DNA of 64,000 bases from positions 98,697 to 162,696 of the forward strand of contig NZ_JAATEN010000014.1 of assembly GCF_012034935.1 (NCBI RefSeq), given 5' to 3'. Numbering within the stretch: position 1 is the stretch's first letter; each line of letters begins with the position of its first letter. Positions 8,099 to 15,472 of the stretch are shown piece after piece. The DNA is from Streptomyces zingiberis (lineage in GTDB: Bacteria; Actinomycetota; Actinomycetes; Streptomycetales; Streptomycetaceae). The notes below the pieces were generated by a model. It saw only the letters and a list, made by a program, of their open reading frames with translations. It ran no database searches and was not told the DNA's origin. Made by a program: the position numbers and the translations under genes.

Positions 8099-9478
8099 GT
8101 GATCTCCCGAATCGACCTGCGCGGCGCCGCCCTCCCCGAGGGTGCCGCCCTGCGCGATCTGCTGCCCCGCGCCGAGTTCGACGTCGAGGCCGCACTGGAG
8201 ACGGTGCGGCCGATCTGTGAGGACGTCCGCCATCGCGGCACGGCGGCGGTGCTGGAGTACAACCGGCGGTTCGACGGCGTCACGCACGGAGCGACGCGGG
8301 TGCCCGCCGAGGCGCTGGAGCGGGCCCTCGCGGAGCTGGACCCGGCCGTCCGCGCGGCCCTGGAGGAGTCCGTCCGCCGCGCCCGGCTGGTCCACCGCGA
8401 CCAGCGCCGCACCGATCACACCACCCGCGTCGTGCCCGGCGGCACCGTCACCGAGCGCTGGGTGCCCGTGGAGCGCGTCGGCCTGTACGTGCCGGGCGGG
8501 GTGGCGGTCTACCCGTCCTCCGTGGTGATGAATGTGGTGCCCGCGCAGGAGGCCGGGGTGGCCGGCATCGCCGTCTCCTCGCCGCCGCAGGCGGCCTCCG
8601 GCGGGCTGCCGCACCCGACGATCCTGGCCGCCTGCGCGCTGCTCGGCGTGGACGAGGTGCACGCGGCCGGCGGCGCCCAGGCCATCGCGATGTTCGCGCA
8701 CGGCACGGAGGAGTGCCGCCCGGTGAACCTGGTCACCGGCCCCGGCAACATCTATGTCGTCGCCGCGAAGCGCCTGCTCAAGGGGCGGATCGGCATCGAC
8801 GCCGAAGCCGGCCCGACCGAGATCGCGGTCCTCGCCGACGCCGGCGCCGACCCGGTGCACGTCGCCGCCGACCTGATCAGCCAGGCCGAGCACGACACGC
8901 TCGCCGCCTCCGTCCTCGTCACCGACTCCGCGGCGCTGGCCGACGCCGTCGAGGGCGAGTTGAAGGAGCAGGTGGCGCGGACCCGCCACCACGAGCGGGT
9001 CACGGCGGCGCTGGCCGGCAGGCAGTCCGCGATCGTGCTGGTCGACGGGGTCGACGAGGGGCTGCGGGTGGTCGACGCCTACGCCGCCGAGCACCTGGAG
9101 GTGCAGACCGCCGACGCGGCGGCCGTCGCCGCCCGCGTGCGCAACGCCGGCGCCGTCTTCGTCGGCCCGTACGCCCCGGTGTCGCTGGGCGACTACAGCG
9201 CCGGCTCCAACCACGTCCTGCCCACCGGCGGCTGCGCCTGTCACTCCTCGGGGCTGTCGGTGCAGTCGTTCCTGCGCGGCATCCACGTCGTGGAGTACGA
9301 CCGCGAGGCGCTGGCCGGAGCCGCGCGCCACGTGGTCACCCTCGCGGAGGCGGAGGACCTGCCCGCGCACGGGGACGCGATCCGCGCCCGTTTCGGCGGC
9401 GCCGTGCCGGACGCCCCGCGGGAAGCCCGGCCGGAAGCGGCGGCCGGGGAGGCCGGCGCGGGGGAGGGGGCCCGGTGA
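8099..9478 (+). CDS. hisD: histidinol dehydrogenase
   Basis: A 459-residue enzyme catalysing the last two steps of histidine synthesis (L-histidinol to L-histidine, 2 NAD+). All family landmarks are present: the V-P-G-G-V-A-V-Y-P-S-S-V-V-M-N glycine loop, V-T-G-P-G-N-I-Y-V, the zinc-binding Q and H in S-Q-A-E-H-D-T-L-A-A, the catalytic E-H pair in A-A-E-H-L-E-V, the zinc Asp in L-G-D-Y-S-A-G-S-N-H-V-L-P-T, and a late His in D-L-P-A-H-G. GTG 8099 is chosen because homology starts there (VISRIDLRG); the longer ATG/GTG option at 8039 lacks homology. First gene of the his operon. Its stop overlaps the hisC start by 4 nt. Confidence 0.97.
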   Translation: MISRIDLRGAALPEGAALRDLLPRAEFDVEAALETVRPICEDVRHRGTAAVLEYNRRFDGVTHGATRVPAEALERALAELDPAVRAALEESVRRARLVHRDQRRTDHTTRVVPGGTVTERWVPVERVGLYVPGGVAVYPSSVVMNVVPAQEAGVAGIAVSSPPQAASGGLPHPTILAACALLGVDEVHAAGGAQAIAMFAHGTEECRPVNLVTGPGNIYVVAAKRLLKGRIGIDAEAGPTEIAVLADAGADPVHVAADLISQAEHDTLAASVLVTDSAALADAVEGELKEQVARTRHHERVTAALAGRQSAIVLVDGVDEGLRVVDAYAAEHLEVQTADAAAVAARVRNAGAVFVGPYAPVSLGDYSAGSNHVLPTGGCACHSSGLSVQSFLRGIHVVEYDREALAGAARHVVTLAEAEDLPAHGDAIRARFGGAVPDAPREARPEAAAGEAGAGEGAR

Positions 9479-10644
9479 CCGCCGGCACCCCCGCCCCCTG
9501 GGACGCCCTCCCCATCCGCGACGAGCTGCGCGGCCAGTCGCCCTACGGCGCCCCGCAGCTGGACGTGCCCGTCCGGCTGAACACCAACGAGAACCCGTAT
9601 CCGCTGCCCGAGCCGATCGTGCGGCGGATCGCCGAGCGTGTCACCGAGGCCGCCCGGGACCTCAACCGCTACCCGGACCGGGACGCCGTCGAGCTCCGCA
9701 CCGAACTGGCGCGCTACCTCACCCGCACCGGCGGGCACACGGTCACCACGGAACAGGTGTGGGCCGCCAACGGCTCCAACGAGGTGCTCCAGCAGCTCCT
9801 CCAGGCCTTCGGCGGGCCCGGCCGCACAGCCCTCGGTTTCGACCCTTCCTACTCGATGCACGCGCTGCTGGCGCGGGGCACGGGCACCGGCTGGATCTCC
9901 GCCCCCCGCGGCGCGGACTTCCGGATCGACCTGGACGGGGCCCGGGCGGCGATCGCCGCCCACCGGCCGGACGTCGTCTTCGTCACCAGCCCCAACAACC
10001 CCACCGGCACCGCCGTGGCGGCGGAGACCGTCCTCGCCCTGTACGAGGCGGCGCAGGCGGCGGGACCGGCACTGGTCGTCGTGGACGAGGCCTACGGCGA
10101 GTTCAGCCACCGGCCCTCGCTGCTGCCGCTGATCGAGGGCCGGCCGCTGCTGGTGATCAGCCGCACCATGTCCAAGGCGTTCGGCGCGGCGGGGCTCCGC
10201 CTGGGCTACCTCGCGGCCGACCCCGCGGTGGTGGGCGCCGTGCAGCTGGTGCGGCTGCCGTATCACCTGTCGGCCGTCACCCAGGCCACCGCGCTGGCCG
10301 CGCTGGAGCACACCGACACGCTGCTCGGCTACGTCGGAAAGCTCAAGTCCGAACGCGACCGGCTGGTGTCGGAGCTGCGCGCGGCGGGCTGTGAAGTGAC
10401 CGAGTCGGACGCCAACTTCGTTCAGTTCGGCCGTTTCGAGGACTCCCACAAGACCTGGCAGGCGCTGCTGGAACAGGGCGTGCTCGTCCGGGACAACGGC
10501 GTCCCCGGATGGCTGCGCGTCACCGCCGGCACCCCCGCCGAGAACGACGCCTTCCTCGCCGCCGTACGCGCCGTACGGCACCGCCTGGGGAACGGGCAGC
10601 CCCCGGGCCCCGACCCGGACCGCACCAAGGAGAGCAACCGATGA
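9475..10644 (+). CDS. hisC: histidinol-phosphate aminotransferase
   Basis: A 389-residue PLP enzyme (aminotransferase class I/II) that transaminates imidazole acetol phosphate with glutamate. Visible motifs: the N-T-N-E-N-P-Y-P-L-P opening typical of HisC, the S-P-N-N-P-T-G-T loop, D-E-A-Y-G-E-F, and the PLP-binding lysine in S-R-T-M-S-K-A-F-G-A-A-G-L-R-L-G-Y. GTG 9475 overlaps the hisD stop (GTGA), with a G-rich ribosome binding site in the hisD tail. It overlaps hisB by 4 nt at the other end, indicating tight translational coupling. Confidence 0.97.
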   Translation: MTAGTPAPWDALPIRDELRGQSPYGAPQLDVPVRLNTNENPYPLPEPIVRRIAERVTEAARDLNRYPDRDAVELRTELARYLTRTGGHTVTTEQVWAANGSNEVLQQLLQAFGGPGRTALGFDPSYSMHALLARGTGTGWISAPRGADFRIDLDGARAAIAAHRPDVVFVTSPNNPTGTAVAAETVLALYEAAQAAGPALVVVDEAYGEFSHRPSLLPLIEGRPLLVISRTMSKAFGAAGLRLGYLAADPAVVGAVQLVRLPYHLSAVTQATALAALEHTDTLLGYVGKLKSERDRLVSELRAAGCEVTESDANFVQFGRFEDSHKTWQALLEQGVLVRDNGVPGWLRVTAGTPAENDAFLAAVRAVRHRLGNGQPPGPDPDRTKESNR

Positions 10645-11234
10645 CCCGCGTGGGCCGCGTGGAGCGCACCACCAAGGAGACCGGCGTCCTCGTCGAGATC
10701 GACCTCGACGGCAAGGGCGAGGTGAACGTCGCCACAGGCGTCGGCTTCTTCGACCACATGCTCGATCAGCTCGGCCGGCACGGCCTGTTCGACCTCACCG
10801 TCAAGACCGAGGGCGACCTGCACATCGACAGCCACCACACCATCGAGGACACCTCGCTGGCGCTGGGCGCCGCCTTCCGGCAGGCGCTCGGCGACAAGGT
10901 CGGCATCCGACGCTTCGGCGATTGCAGCGTCCCGCTGGACGAGTCGCTCGCCCAGGTGACCGTCGACCTCTCCGGCCGCCCCTACCTCGTCCACTCCGAG
11001 CCGGAGAACATGGCGCCGATGATCGGTTCCTACGACACCACCATGACCCGGCACATCCTGGAGTCCTTCGTCGCGCAGGCGCAGGTCGCGCTCCACGTCC
11101 ACGTGCCCTACGGGCGCAACGCCCACCACATCGTGGAGTGCCAGTTCAAGGCGCTCGCCCGGGCCCTGCGGTACGCCAGCGAGCGGGACCCGCGCGCGGC
11201 GGGCATCCTCCCGTCCACCAAGGGCGCCCTGTGA
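10641..11234 (+). CDS. hisB: imidazoleglycerol-phosphate dehydratase
   Basis: A 197-residue monofunctional HisB, converting imidazole glycerol phosphate to imidazole acetol phosphate. The manganese-binding histidine clusters are intact: F-F-D-H-M-L-D-Q-L-G-R-H-G, D-S-H-H-T-I-E-D, and H-V-H-V-P-Y-G-R-N-A-H-H-I-V-E. The length fits the bacterial dehydratase without the phosphatase domain of E. coli HisB. The ATG overlaps the hisC stop (ATGA), with AAGGAG at 10627-10632. Confidence 0.97.
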   Translation: MTRVGRVERTTKETGVLVEIDLDGKGEVNVATGVGFFDHMLDQLGRHGLFDLTVKTEGDLHIDSHHTIEDTSLALGAAFRQALGDKVGIRRFGDCSVPLDESLAQVTVDLSGRPYLVHSEPENMAPMIGSYDTTMTRHILESFVAQAQVALHVHVPYGRNAHHIVECQFKALARALRYASERDPRAAGILPSTKGAL

Positions 11235-11398
11235 ACGGAACGTCCACCGTACTGATCGTCGTGGGGCTGTTCCTCCTCGGCGGGGTGATCTCCTTCGTCA
11301 AGCAGGGACTGCCCCGGGGCGTCGTCGTGCTGCTGGGCATCGGCTCCGCGATGTGCCTGGTGGCGGGCGTCCTGCGGCTGGAAGGAGTCTGGCAGTGA
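11231..11398 (+). CDS. small two-helix membrane protein within the his operon
   Basis: A 55-residue protein with two hydrophobic segments (about residues 6-20 and 30-46) separated by a short basic loop (KQGLPRG). GTG 11231 overlaps the hisB stop and the gene's own stop overlaps the hisH GTG, so it is coupled on both sides. Its tight packing between hisB and hisH argues for a real gene. The role is unknown; membrane tethering or a small regulatory function are possibilities only. Confidence 0.75.
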   Translation: MNGTSTVLIVVGLFLLGGVISFVKQGLPRGVVVLLGIGSAMCLVAGVLRLEGVWQ

Positions 11399-12057
11399 GC
11401 GGCAGCACCCCCGGCGCCGGCACCCGGCCGAGGGTCGTGGTGTTCGACTACGGCTTCGGCAACGTCCGCTCCGCCGAGCGCGCCCTGGCCCGGGCCGGCG
11501 CCGAAGTCGAGATCACCGGCGACTACGACCGCGCCCTCGACGCCGACGGCCTGCTCGTGCCCGGTGTCGGCGCCTTCGCCGCCTGCATGCGGGGGCTGCG
11601 CGAGGCGCGCGGTGACTGGGTCGTCGGCCGGCGGCTGGCCGGCGGGCGCCCCGTGCTGGGTATCTGCGTCGGCATGCAGATCCTCTTCGCCCGCGGCATC
11701 GAACACGGCGTCGAGGCCGAGGGGCTCGACGAGTGGCCCGGGACCGTCGGCCCGCTGCGGGCCCCCGTCGTCCCCCACATGGGGTGGAACACCGTGAAGG
11801 CGCCCGCGGACTCGCAGGCGTTCGCCGGGCTGGACGAGGACGCCCGGTTCTACTTCGTCCACTCCTACGCCGTCTCCGAGTGGGAGTTCGAGGCCACCGC
11901 CCCCGGTCTGCGGGCCCCCAAGGTCAGCTGGACCACCCACGGCGAGCCGTTCGTCGCCGCCGTGGAGAACGGCCCGCTGTGGGCGACCCAGTTCCACCCG
12001 GAGAAGTCCGGCGACGCCGGGGCCCGGCTGCTCCGCAACTGGGTCGGCACGCTCTGA
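11395..12057 (+). CDS. hisH: imidazole glycerol phosphate synthase, glutamine amidotransferase subunit
   Basis: A 220-residue class I glutamine amidotransferase that supplies ammonia to HisF. It shows the F-D-Y-G-F-G-N-V-R-S start, the oxyanion loop P-G-V-G-A-F, the nucleophile Cys in L-G-I-C-V-G-M-Q, and the catalytic His and Glu in Q-F-H-P-E-K-S. GTG 11395 overlaps the preceding stop and is preceded by GAAGGAG. The synthase partner hisF lies 1.8 kb downstream, after priA and a RidA-family gene. Confidence 0.96.
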   Translation: MSGSTPGAGTRPRVVVFDYGFGNVRSAERALARAGAEVEITGDYDRALDADGLLVPGVGAFAACMRGLREARGDWVVGRRLAGGRPVLGICVGMQILFARGIEHGVEAEGLDEWPGTVGPLRAPVVPHMGWNTVKAPADSQAFAGLDEDARFYFVHSYAVSEWEFEATAPGLRAPKVSWTTHGEPFVAAVENGPLWATQFHPEKSGDAGARLLRNWVGTL

Positions 12058-12260
12058 CCGCCGGCGCGCGGCCGGGCCGGGCCCGTACCGGCCCGGTCCG
12101 CTCCGCTCCGCCCGGGGGCCCGTCCACCGCGACGCGCGCCCCCGTCCCACCGCGGCGCCCGCCCCGCACGACCGCCCCGCACGACCGCGGCGCACCGCCG
12201 CAGCACTGCCGCACCACCGTCACCGTCCCACCCGTCCCCCGACCCGAAGGCACGCCAGCG

Positions 12261-13010
12261 ATGACCGCTCCCACGCCCGCCGCGACCCCGCGGCGTCTGG
12301 AACTCCTCCCGGCCGTCGACGTCCGCGACGGCCAGGCCGTCCGCCTCGTCCACGGCGAGTCCGGCTCCGAGACCTCCTACGGCGACCCGCTCGCCGCCGC
12401 CCTCACCTGGCAGCGGGCCGGCGCCGAGTGGCTGCACCTGGTGGACCTCGACGCGGCCTTCGGCACCGGCGACAACCGGGAGCGGATCGCCGAGGTGGCC
12501 CGGGCCATGGACATCAAGGTCGAACTCTCCGGCGGGATCCGCGACGACGACACCCTGGCCGCCGCCCTCGCCACCGGCTGCACGCGCGTCAACCTCGGCA
12601 CGGCGGCGCTGGAGACCCCCGAGTGGGTGGCCAAGGTGATCGCCGAGCACGGTGACCGCATCGCCGTCGGCCTCGACGTGCGCGGCACGACACTGCGCGG
12701 GCGCGGCTGGACCCGGGACGGGGGCGACCTCTACGAGACCCTCGCGCGGCTCGACGCCGAGGGGTGCGCGCGCTACGTCGTCACCGACATCGCCAAGGAC
12801 GGCACCCTCAAGGGGCCCAACCTGGAACTCCTGCGGAACGTCTGCGCCGCCACCGACAAGCCGGTCGTCGCCTCCGGCGGGGTCTCCTCCCTCGACGACC
12901 TGCGGGCGATCGCCGCGCTGGTGCCGGAGGGTGTCGAAGGCGCGATCGTGGGCAAGGCCCTCTACGCCGGGGCGTTCACGCTCGAAGAGGCGCTCGTGGC
13001 GGTCCGATGA
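12261..13010 (+). CDS. priA: bifunctional HisA/TrpF isomerase PriA
   Basis: A 249-residue (beta-alpha)8-barrel. In actinobacteria this one protein isomerises both ProFAR (histidine) and PRA (tryptophan). Catalytic aspartates sit in L-L-P-A-V-D-V-R-D-G-Q-A-V-R and T-D-I-A-K-D-G-T-L-K-G-P-N, with phosphate loops S-G-G-I-R and S-G-G-V-S-S. No trpF occurs in the trp genes of this window, which fits the dual role. ATG 12261 follows a GAAGG about 11 nt upstream. A 203-nt C-rich, G-poor spacer separates it from hisH, so it may have separate control. Confidence 0.94.
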   Translation: MTAPTPAATPRRLELLPAVDVRDGQAVRLVHGESGSETSYGDPLAAALTWQRAGAEWLHLVDLDAAFGTGDNRERIAEVARAMDIKVELSGGIRDDDTLAAALATGCTRVNLGTAALETPEWVAKVIAEHGDRIAVGLDVRGTTLRGRGWTRDGGDLYETLARLDAEGCARYVVTDIAKDGTLKGPNLELLRNVCAATDKPVVASGGVSSLDDLRAIAALVPEGVEGAIVGKALYAGAFTLEEALVAVR

Positions 13011-13074
13011 GCCGTCGCGGCCGCGCCGCGCGCCGCGGCCCGACCGTCCGCCCAGCCCGAGGGAGCACCGACCG

Positions 13075-13593
13075 ATGACGAACCCCGTCCCGTCGCAGCC
13101 GGAGGCACCGCCCCGCCCGGAGGTGTCCGGCCCCGGACGGGCCGCCGCCGCCCCGCCGGTCCAGCGCCTGCGGTCCGACAGACCCTGGGAGGAGACGATC
13201 GGCTGCGCGCGCGCCGTCGCCGCCGGGGACCGGGTCCTCGTCTCCGGCACCATGCCGGCCGCCGGCGGGCAGCTCGCCGGCGAGTTCGACCCCTACGAGC
13301 AGGCGCGGGCGGCCTTCACCGACGCGCTGGCCGCGCTGGCGCCGTTCGGCCTCGGCCCCGACTCGGTGATCCGCACCCGTATGTACCTGGTCCACGCGCG
13401 CGACACGGAAGCCGTCGGCCGCGCCCACCGGGAGATCTTCGGCGAGGTGCGCCCGGCCTCGACCATGCTGGTGGTCTCCGGCTTCGCGGAGACGGGGGTG
13501 CTGGTCGAGGTGGAGATCGAGGCGTACCGCGGCGAGGACCGCACCGGGCCGGACCCGCACCCGGGCCCGGGGCCGGCGGCCACCACCGGCTGA
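13075..13593 (+). CDS. RidA family protein (YjgF/YER057c/UK114)
   Basis: A 172-residue protein with a Pro/Ala-rich N-terminal tail of about 38 residues, then a RidA-type domain: an A-R-A-V-A-A-G-D-R-V-L-V-S-G-T strand, E-Q-A-R-A-A-F-T-D-A-L-A-A-L helix, S-V-I-R-T-R-M-Y-L-V, and P-A-S-T-M-L-V-V-S near the end. Classical RidA deaminates reactive enamines; this sequence lacks the clear R-x-x-V-E-V-E signature with arginine, so deaminase activity is uncertain. Its location between priA and hisF is operon-like. ATG 13075 has GAGGGAG about 9 nt upstream. Confidence 0.85.
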   Translation: MTNPVPSQPEAPPRPEVSGPGRAAAAPPVQRLRSDRPWEETIGCARAVAAGDRVLVSGTMPAAGGQLAGEFDPYEQARAAFTDALAALAPFGLGPDSVIRTRMYLVHARDTEAVGRAHREIFGEVRPASTMLVVSGFAETGVLVEVEIEAYRGEDRTGPDPHPGPGPAATTG

Positions 13594-13725
13594 GGCCGCC
13601 GTCCCGCCGTCCCGCCGGGCCCGGCGCGCGCCCGGCCGGGACGGCGCGGAAGGCGACCGCGCGTGGCGGGACGACGGCACGGAGGCCCGGCGCACCCGGC
13701 CGGGCGCGCCGCGGCCGGAGGACAT

Positions 13726-13834
13726 CCCGGCCGGAGCACACCGCAGCACACCGCAGCACACCGCAGCACAGCAGGCGGCACAGCACCGCCCCACACCCGC
13801 GGCACACCACCGCACACAGAGGAGAACGAGCGAC
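13726..13834 (+). repeat. T-free CA-rich leader with three 10-bp repeats before hisF
   Basis: The 110 nt from 13726 to the A of the hisF start contain no T on the coding strand. Within it, CCGCAGCACA is repeated three times in perfect tandem (13741-13770), preceded by a partial copy. The rest is CAC/CCG-rich. It ends in an AGAGGAGAACGAG ribosome binding site. Such C-rich, weakly structured RNA resembles Rho-loading or ribosome-standby sequence; this role is inference. Confidence 0.6.
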
Positions 13835-14605
13835 ATGACCCTGGCGGTCCGAGTCATCCCCTGCCTGGACGTGGACGGCGGCCGGGTCGTCAAGGGCGTC
13901 AACTTCCAGAATCTGCGCGACGCGGGTGACCCCGTCGAGATGGCCAAGCTCTACGACGCCCAGGGCGCCGACGAGCTGACCTTCCTCGACATCACCGCCT
14001 CCTCCGCCGACCGCGAGACCACCTACGACGTGGTGCGCCGCACCGCCGAGCAGGTCTTCATCCCGCTCACCGTCGGCGGCGGAGTCCGCTCCACCGAGGA
14101 CGTGGACAAGCTGCTGCGGGCCGGCGCGGACAAGGTCGGCGTCAACACCGCCGCCATCGCCCGCCCCGAGCTGATCCGGGAGATCTCCGAACGCTTCGGC
14201 AGCCAGGTGCTCGTCCTCTCCGTGGACGCCCGCCGCTGTCCCGAGGGCACCACCACCCCCTCCGGTTACGAGGTCACCACCCACGGCGGGCGGCGCGGCA
14301 CCGGCATCGACGCCGTCGCGTGGGCGCACCGCGCCGCCGCGCTGGGCGCGGGGGAGATCCTGCTCAACTCGATGGACGCCGACGGCACCAAGGACGGCTA
14401 CGACACCGAGATGATCAGGGCCGTGCGCGCGGACGTCACCATCCCGGTGATCGCCTCCGGCGGCGCGGGCCGGCTCGCGGACTTCGCCCCGGCGGTCGCC
14501 GCGGGCGCGGACGCCGTCCTGGCCGCCTCGGTCTTCCACTTCGGCGACCTCCGCATCCCCGAGGTCAAGCGGGCCCTGAAGGACGCGGGCCACCCGGTGC
14601 GCTGA
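13835..14605 (+). CDS. hisF: imidazole glycerol phosphate synthase, cyclase subunit
   Basis: A 256-residue barrel that cyclises PRFAR with ammonia from HisH to give IGP and AICAR. It carries the catalytic aspartates in I-P-C-L-D-V-D-G-G-R-V-V-K-G and L-S-V-D-A-R-R, the phosphate loops V-G-G-G-V-R-S and S-G-G-A-G, and the L-L-N-S-M-D-A-D-G-T-K-D-G-Y loop. ATG 13835 has an AGAGGAG site at the usual spacing. Last gene of the main his operon; hisI is separated by the 7-kb accessory island. Confidence 0.97.
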   Translation: MTLAVRVIPCLDVDGGRVVKGVNFQNLRDAGDPVEMAKLYDAQGADELTFLDITASSADRETTYDVVRRTAEQVFIPLTVGGGVRSTEDVDKLLRAGADKVGVNTAAIARPELIREISERFGSQVLVLSVDARRCPEGTTTPSGYEVTTHGGRRGTGIDAVAWAHRAAALGAGEILLNSMDADGTKDGYDTEMIRAVRADVTIPVIASGGAGRLADFAPAVAAGADAVLAASVFHFGDLRIPEVKRALKDAGHPVR

Positions 14606-14631
14606 CCTCGGCGCCGCCGGCCGGGGAGGCG

Positions 14632-14665
14632 GGGACGGCGGCGGGCCGTGGCCCCGTGCCGTCCC
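14632..14665. terminator. hairpin at the hisF / accessory island junction
   Basis: Perfect 8-bp arms GGGACGGC (14632-14639) and GCCGTCCC (14658-14665), extendable with one bulge (GGCGG/CCGCC). It lies 26 nt after the hisF stop and in front of the convergent minus-strand gene end at 14704. There is no U-tract, which is usual for this genome's hairpins. Confidence 0.5.
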
Positions 14666-14703
14666 GCCGGCCGGGCTCCGCCCCACCGGGGCGGCGGCCC
14701 GCC

Positions 14704-15000
14704 TCAGCCCGCCGGGCCGCCGAAGGTGATGGAGCCGTGGAAGTCCCGGCCCTGGACGACGGGACCCGTGACGCGGGCGTCGCCACCGATCGTGTTGACG
14801 GCGGTGTCCGCCGTGTCTGTGGTGTCCGGGGCGCCGGGACCGTCCCCGGGAAGGCCGAGCGCGGCCCGGTGCCGCCGGACCCAGCCGTCCAGCCACTCGG
14901 CGAACTCCGGGTCAGAGTAAGGACTGCCCCTTGGCCCAGGCGACGAAGTCGCCCCTGCGGAAGGGGAAGCGGGCGCCTGTTCCGGCCAGAGCGTCGACAA
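14704..15000 (-). CDS. small protein with GPVVQGRDFHG motif; start uncertain
   Basis: The frame is open from 15171 to 14704. The part outside the PIN gene encodes about 70 residues beginning S-D-P-E-F-A-E-W-L-D-G-W-V-R-R-H-R-A-A-L and ending N-T-I-G-G-D-A-R-V-T-G-P-V-V-Q-G-R-D-F-H-G. I recall the G-P-V-V-Q-(A/G)-R-D-(I/F)-H-G pattern from Streptomyces NB-ARC/TPR and other signalling proteins, so this is probably real coding sequence. No ATG or GTG lies near the PIN stop; TTG 15000, inside the PIN gene, is the nearest possible start. The frame is +1 relative to PIN, so a frameshift fusion or a decayed start codon are alternatives. Confidence 0.45.
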   Translation of the reverse strand: MSTLWPEQAPASPSAGATSSPGPRGSPYSDPEFAEWLDGWVRRHRAALGLPGDGPGAPDTTDTADTAVNTIGGDARVTGPVVQGRDFHGSITFGGPAG

Positions 15001-15472
15001 AGGCCGTGGCCGCGTACTCCGTCGTCCGCCCTTCCCGTACCGATTCGGCCACCACGCGCAACACTCCCCAGACCTCGAGACCGGCCCGCCGCGCAGCGCG
15101 CCGCGCGTCCGCGTCGTCGACCACCGCGACGCCGCCGTGGACCTCGGCCCACGCGAGCACCGTGGCCTCACCCTGGTTGGAACGCCGTCCGGACACCAAC
15201 TCCATCCACTTGACCAATGCCGCCAGTTCGTTCAAGCCGTCCACGTGGACGACTTCCAGCCAGCTGGTGAGCTGATCCGTCGGGAGCCGGTGGTGGCGAA
15301 GTTCGTCGAGGACCGCCGCGGTGGTGACGTTCCGGCGCGGGGCGCGCCGCCATGTCCGGGCCATGTCGCCGAGCAGATCGATCTTGTCGGCTTTGACGGC
15401 GTGGTGCAGGGGCGAACAGTCCCACACGAGTAACTGGGCGGGAAGGGGCTCCGCCGGGGAACCGCAGCTCAC
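14912..15472 (-). CDS. PIN-like nuclease-type protein paired with the XRE-ImmA/IrrE gene
   Basis: A 186-residue protein that reads as a PIN-fold ribonuclease. An early aspartate in L-L-V-W-D-C-S-P-L, a central glutamate in S-N-Q-G-E-A-T-V-L-A-W-A, and the late V-V-D-D-A-D-A-R-R-A-A motif match the order of PIN metal-binding acids. Its ATG overlaps the stop of the XRE-ImmA/IrrE gene by 4 nt, so both are co-translated. Fusions or pairs of ImmA/IrrE proteins with PIN proteins are a known toxin-antitoxin-like arrangement. Two TTA codons (residue 14 and the penultimate residue) make it strongly bldA-dependent, unusual for such a short gene. Confidence 0.78.
   Translation of the reverse strand: MSCGSPAEPLPAQLLVWDCSPLHHAVKADKIDLLGDMARTWRRAPRRNVTTAAVLDELRHHRLPTDQLTSWLEVVHVDGLNELAALVKWMELVSGRRSNQGEATVLAWAEVHGGVAVVDDADARRAARRAGLEVWGVLRVVAESVREGRTTEYAATAFVDALAGTGARFPFRRGDFVAWAKGQSLL

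Noticed and set aside
13663..13838. Histidine-rich leader peptide controlling hisF by attenuation (many CAC codons before hisF)
   Set aside because: The CAC density comes from the 10-bp repeats, which pass through all frames. The frame ending at the hisF start has no start codon, and the frame with a GTG (13663) runs deep into hisF instead of stopping. No terminator/antiterminator pair is visible.
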